From Trissonchulus latispiculum (taxonomy: Eukaryota > Nematoda > Enoplea > Enoplida > Ironidae): DNA of 64,000 nucleotides. Below, in pieces: positions 59,350 through 64,000 of this stretch. Where the stretch lies: positions 1 to 64,000 of the forward strand of contig JASAND010025967.1 of assembly GCA_030248195.1 (NCBI GenBank), in the 5' to 3' direction. The first letter of the stretch is position 1. Every line of letters begins with the position of its first letter. A program made the translations under genes and the position numbers. Below the pieces are notes generated by a model, which saw only the letters and a program-made list of their open reading frames with translations, searched no databases and was not told where the DNA came from.

Positions 59350-62075
59350 TAAACCATCGGCTTTGCATTACTGAACGCGTTTTGCACTGAATAGTTACGG
59401 CCCTCGGAAGTATAATGTTCATCGGTAATATATTGTCATTTCATTTCCAATCTAAATAGATGTCCTCATTGCCTATACCTATTAGTTAGGCCAAGCTCTA
59501 TTCATAGTTAGTTCTTAATAATGACTACAGTTGCAGACCTCCCATTTGAAAGAAGTATAGTAATATTACGTAAGGATAGTACTAATTGTAGTTCTCTAGC
59601 TAATGTATTGTTGTTTTGTTTCCAAAACAAGTAAAGTTCATTATTGCCATTTCTAGCCTAATCATCCAAGTACAGCTTGTGTTTAGCCTGTAATAATGAC
59701 TACAACCATAATTAGGTGCTGTTTCACATTTTTGCACCATGTTTGAGAACAGAATCAACCAACGCAGGTTACCTAATAGTTAGTACGGTTGAAAAATCAA
59801 CCGTACAAATGCTCACATTTAATATTAATCCAGGCTTCGTCAACTATTCTCAAATGGCAATAATGAACACCGAAAATCAATAATCTTGTATGATGCTATT
59901 TAATAATTGATAGTACACCTGAAATAAAGGAAACAACAAATGATTACGTAAGAAATAGGGATAGGGTAAAACGAACCATCTTCTAACTAAATCAACTTTT
60001 TATCTCTTACTATTTTGGTTTCAAGTCAAGTGATATTTCAATTACAGGGAGTTGTTACTGCCCTGAACTCTGGGGCCTGAACAAGGGCCCCAAATGTTTT
60101 GACATCGTTATGAAGTTTCGCGATTGTGTTGTACAGGTATAAGAATAACCACAAACTATTTAGTTAGTGTTAAACTACTACAAATTACGGAGTCACGTTC
60201 ATCTTGGTGTTCCAACCTGGAACAGTGCAAAAACGGAATGTACGAAGTAAAACCACGTCTTAATCGCAATTTCCTGCATGGAATTGCAGGAAATTGCTCA
60301 AAAAACTACATTTTTGTTGAAATGTTCTCAGAACTGTAATGTAACGTTCAATTCTTTCAATTCTGTATCAAAACGTCAGGATTTTCGCTTATTATAACTA
60401 ATTTAAGTCTCACAAGTTCAGTTTTGATCTCAGAAAGCCAGAAAGTGAGTAATGGTTGCTGGGTTCGAATCCCGCACCATAATTGTGTAACTAATGGGTT
60501 TTAACCCATTTGATTCAGGTGCGGAGGTGAGCATCTATCCTGCCAGAATCACGCTTCATTGATCCAGTATTTGGAGCCTCAGAGCTATTAATTTGATCAG
60601 ATAATTATTTGGTATTCAGTCCGGAGAAGGACGTGTTCAGCGATTTGATTTTGGATCGGACACAGTTGTTTAAGGTACTTTGAGAGTCAGATCGGACGAT
60701 TTTGCAACGGTTAAGGCAGGAACGATTGCGAATACAGCGCCAGAATCTAGTGTGGGCTCTAAAACCTAAAAGAGAGAATTTGACATTTGATTTTGATTGT
60801 ACTAAATTGAACCCTACTCTTTCAATTCCAAAAGATGAGTTTTACTCTGATTTTTGTTATTCTTGCCGAGGGGATTGTTATCCCCACCCTTCTGGCCTAA
60901 ACTATTTGATATTCTGGAACGAAGATAGGAAGAAAGAAGATAAATTAATAATTTATATTAATTAATTGTTGAAGTTTATATAACCGTACCAGGAATCTCC
61001 CAACCAGACCGACCCCTGTGTTAGACCCCTCAGGCTTTCCGAATAGCATCCGGGAATAGTGCGCTGTGTGCTCCGCCACAGGAGATTGGAACAGCATTCT
61101 TGGGCTCACCCAAGGACCGGAATTTGCACATACCTGTTAATTATCATTATTATTATTATTATTATCATTAATAATTATTATTGTTATCACTATTCTTATT
61201 GTCCTTGTTCTAAAAGGACTGATAAAGAGATAGACCACAAGAACACAAGCATATAGGGATAGCACAGAGTCTAGCAGTAGGATAGCATAGCTGAGAATAA
61301 GAGTACAGAAAGAGAGGAAGAAGAAGTAACGACGAAGAGTCATAATCCAAAGTCTTGTCCCTCAATTAAAAGTAATAAAAAAAAGCTTATCTCAGAACTG
61401 GCAACTCTGGCAACCCTATAACCTGTATCTGTATCTGTAAATCTATATTCGGTAGAGTATCTCACTCTCTGTTAACAGTATTATCTTTAGCACGTTTTAT
61501 TTTTGTTATTATTATTATTATTCTATTATATAGTCATTGTACCTGTTGAGAATTATATTAATTCTTAATAAATTAGAGTGTGCCTTTAGAAAGCGTCTAA
61601 TCTAGGGCACAGCTGTTGGATAAAGATACTGGATCAGGATCAATCCTTTCCCTGTACAAGTAAGTGAAGGATCTCGAGTTAGAGATCTTCGTCCCTGATC
61701 ATTGAAGAAGTCTAGGAGAACAGTCCAGCTATAAATCTTGATCAGTTTATCAAGATACGTATCGGAACTCACTGTTGTGAACTGATACCGTTCAGTCTTA
61801 AAGAAAGACAAGCACCGACCCCGCTTGTCCACCTTCATATCCTGTGAATCACTCCCCTCCTGTCAAACGAACTCACAACCAAGACCCCACCCGGGTTGGC
61901 TACAAGGATACCCGATTTTGGACAAACCACCTTTTGGGAATCCTGTGTCTAAGTTTGCTGACTTCAGCAGACGCGCCGACCCTCCGTGTAAGGAATCTAG
62001 TTGCTACCGGAGCCCTAACCGACTAGGTCAAACAGAAGGCAAAGGAAAAGCAAATTTTAATTCAGATCAAAGCAA
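59350..62075. other. Non-coding stretch with further hairpins and simple repeats
   Basis: Perfect stems continue: 59783-59806 (10-bp stem, AAAA loop), 60266-60297 (13-bp stem, 6-nt loop), 60493-60510 (8-bp) and 61735-61757. At 60463-60483 a hairpin contains GGGTTCGAATCCC, resembling a tRNA T arm but without the rest of a tRNA. ATT runs lie at 61141-61190 and 61509-61531. The short open frames have no recognisable motif. Confidence 0.55.
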
Positions 62076-62079
62076 CTTC

Positions 62080-62290
62080 ATTACATAATTTCAGTTTCAG
62101 TTTCAGTCGTCATCCCAAAATAATTTCAGTTTCAGTTTCAGTTTCAGTCGTCATCCCAAAATAATTTCAGTTTCAGTTTCAGTTTCAGTCGGTGACGCAA
62201 AATAGCTTCAGTTTCAGTCGACAAGGCAAAATAGTTTCAGTTTCAGTCCGAGTATTAAAATAGTTTCAGTAAAGGAAGTCATAGCAAAAA
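62080..62290 (+). repeat. TTTCAG hexamer satellite with higher-order spacer
   Basis: Runs of 3-5 TTTCAG hexamers are separated by spacers such as TCGTCATCCCAAAATAA (twice nearly identical), TCGGTGACGCAAAATAGC and TCGACAAGGCAAAATAG. The higher-order period is about 36-55 bp. Confidence 0.9.
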
Positions 62291-62447
62291 ATTAAAATTT
62301 CAGTTTCCAAATGTATTTGGTATTTAAAATTGTTGAAGCGCAGTCTTATTTTTATATCCAAGCTTCTATATCAGTTATAAATAAAACTTCATCTCATATG
62401 TATTTTACTTGCAATTCCTTGGTTATACAATCATTTTCTTAGGGCCT

Positions 62448-63690
62448 TTTCATAAAAAGCTTAAACGGCTTAGCTTAAACGGCTTAGCTTAAGGTGGTGA
62501 TTCCTTTTGGAGACATCAACTTTGAACCATTAGTACACAACCATTACTTGGAGTTAAGAAGCCATTTTTATATCAGAATGCAGCTTAACATTTGCTCTTT
62601 CTGACGAATACAATGAAACTAACTTTAGTTCTCGGAAATTATTTTACTGCATTTCCGAAGTAATTTAATTTTCCAGATTTTTTGCAGACTTAAGTAAATT
62701 TTTTCAGGAGGCATTGGCCACATCATTAGATTCCACTATTAAATAGCTGGGGACCCTTTTTTAATTATTATGAAACCGCTCTTCGTTATAAAGAAATTAG
62801 CTAAAATGTATACGCAACCTTGATTTTGCCTACTTTTCCCAACTTTGGCAAGCGACCACTTTAGCTAGAAAGCAGCAATCGGGACAACTAAAAAAGGGTC
62901 CCTGGGTATTTTAGTGTAAAACACGTCCAGTAAGTGGCAACCATCTAGGTTGCATAGTGAATGCTCCACAATCGCTGGAAAAAATTTGGTCACGTTTTTG
63001 CAAAAACTACAATTTCAATGATAGCAGCTTACGGAGTAGCAGTTAGAAGATTATAATGTCACGGATAATGTACCTCGACGACACCTTCAAATTGACACCC
63101 GTAGTTTAATTTTACGGCTGACGTAGCTCAAGAAATGGCGAATTATTTGATTTCTGCAAAAATGGCTAGTTTTCAACGCCAAAATAGGAAAATCGACTAT
63201 ATCTCACGATAGCGAAAAGCTAGAAAGGTACTTTAAAAAGCAGAAATGTAGAGCTCAACAGGATCTTTCGAATGAATATAATCATAGTTGTGTAACAACT
63301 GCCTAACTGTCAAAAATTGACAAAAAACTCCCTAAACGGAGACGTCGAAGTTTTGAAGCGGTATTGCGCGGAGGGTGTTAGAATGCCAAAAGAACTCATT
63401 TTGGAAAGTTTCATCAAATTTCATCTTGGTTTGAGCCGTCAACCAACAATATGTGTCCAAAAGGAATCACCACCTTAAAAGGCTTAAATGGCTTAAAAAT
63501 TCCTTTTCATAAATAATCGGCTTAAATGGCTTAAACGGCTTAAACGTTTTTAGCCAGCTTAAACGGCTTAGCTTAAACGGCTTAATTTAAGCCGTTTAAG
63601 CCGATTAAGCCGATTATTTATGAAATGGATTTTTAAGCCATTTAAGCTAAGCCGTTTAAGCTAAGCCGTTTAAGCTTATTATTTATGAAA
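62448..63690. mobile_element. GCTTAAACG foldback MITE interrupted by P4
   Basis: The left piece (62448-62492) reads CTTTTCATAAAAAGCTTAAACGGCTTAG. The right piece (63475-63690) is full of GGCTTAAACGG and its complement CCGTTTAAGCC and ends GCTTATTATTTATGAAAG, the inverted match of the start. Without P4 the element is about 260 bp. Confidence 0.7.
62493..63474 (-). mobile_element. P4: ~980 bp TTAA-type element
   Basis: It is flanked by TTAA at 62489-62492 and 63475-63478. The ends are GGTGGTGATTCCTTTTGGAG and ...CCAAAAGGAATCACCACC. It is a full-length relative of P3 in reverse orientation, with better-preserved ends. It lies inside the GCTTAAACG foldback. Confidence 0.88.
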
Positions 63691-64000
63691 GTCTTTTGAC
63701 TATTTATATACAAAAGCAACTGAACTTCCTGTTTCATTGTAGCTTATATCCTACACCATTTAAGGTACTGGTTCGGGTCGGGTATATTCACCAATCTTTG
63801 AAAATTTATTCAGTTCTTGGAGTTCAACAATGATTTGTATAGGAATGATTTTAAAGCTAGGAATGTGTTCATTACGCAAAATGAAGTATTTCTGACGTAA
63901 CTCTACTGTTTGAATTGGACATGTGATAATACAAAAGTAATTTTTGAACATGGATTTCTCTGAGTGTGGGAAAGCTAAAGAAAAGCTATCACTTCTGGGT
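63691..64000. other. Window end, nothing recognised
   Basis: AT-rich sequence without a recognisable motif. A short minus-strand frame (63760-63951) resembles no protein I know. Confidence 0.5.

Larger units (their letters stand above)
56150..59350. other. Hairpin island
   Basis: An unusual density of perfect short inverted repeats. Examples: 56217-56236 (20-bp palindrome), 56251-56277 (11-bp stem, 5-nt loop), 56318-56347 (9-bp), 56351-56378 (7-bp), 56776-56803 (28-bp palindrome), 56960-57011 (three stacked stems), 57040-57065 (11-bp stem, TTCG loop), 57809-57832 (10-bp), 58077-58103 (12-bp) and 59287-59333 (12-bp). It also contains the GGCC hairpin array and the two-stem motif listed separately. 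There is no long open frame. Further hairpins continue to about 61760. Confidence 0.75.

Noticed and set aside
60463..60483. tRNA gene or retroelement primer-binding site (GGGTTCGAATCCCGCACCA)
   Set aside because: The T-arm-like hairpin lacks an A box and acceptor stem. CCA comes too soon after the T loop for a true tRNA 3' end, and no LTRs are visible. Kept only as a hairpin.

Overview
The window is animal nuclear DNA: AT-rich, gene-poor, with spliceosomal introns, long G/C homopolymers, microsatellites and many inverted-repeat transposons. Parts of three host genes can be read: the last two exons of a Cys-loop anion channel, a one-coding-exon rhodopsin-type GPCR, and the last four exons of serine hydroxymethyltransferase (SHMT, minus strand). 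The channel sequence is of the kind found in protostome invertebrates. I cannot name the species.

Layout. 1-11.1 kb is a repeat complex built from a ~1.75 kb tandem unit (the U repeat). It is arranged as a ~9.15 kb inverted repeat with matching 20-bp CAGTG... ends and carries a 2.55 kb transposon with a TAA target duplication. 11.1-12.1 kb is a CA microsatellite plus a diverged U copy. 12.1-22.7 kb is the most interesting part. It holds a frameshifted primase-polymerase (AEP/PrimPol-type) reading frame enclosed in an inverted duplication, then a ~1.4 kb palindrome, then a large DDE transposase. The transposase's first two acidic residues lie in one exon. The NER glutamate motif, an OTU-type cysteine protease domain and a CXC zinc-binding cluster lie in a second exon, 3.5 kb downstream, joined by phase-matched splice sites. 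23.9-25.2 kb is the channel. 25.2-37 kb is intergenic sequence with several DNA-transposon families (TTAA-, TWA- and CAGGGG-type). 37.2-39.1 kb is the GPCR and a decayed tandem copy of its 3' half. 39.1-44.1 kb has nested elements and a Ty3/Gypsy integrase remnant. 44.15-52.93 kb is the SHMT 3' part, with introns swollen by transposons. 53-64 kb has no recognisable protein gene but contains an unusual 'hairpin island' (about 56.2-61.8 kb) of short perfect stem-loops. It includes a ~34-nt-period GGCC hairpin array, partly with UNCG loops, and three copies of a two-stem motif whose stems differ by compensatory changes.

How the parts fit. The primase, transposase, OTU and CXC parts look like remains of one large composite mobile element. 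The other elements form at least four families: H (TGCGTCTRTC ends, TWA duplication), P (GGTGNTG... ends, TTAA), a CAGGGG-ended hAT-like family, and assorted foldbacks. They explain most intron and intergenic sequence. Every statement rests on reading motifs, splice sites and inverted or direct repeats by eye. No database search was run.
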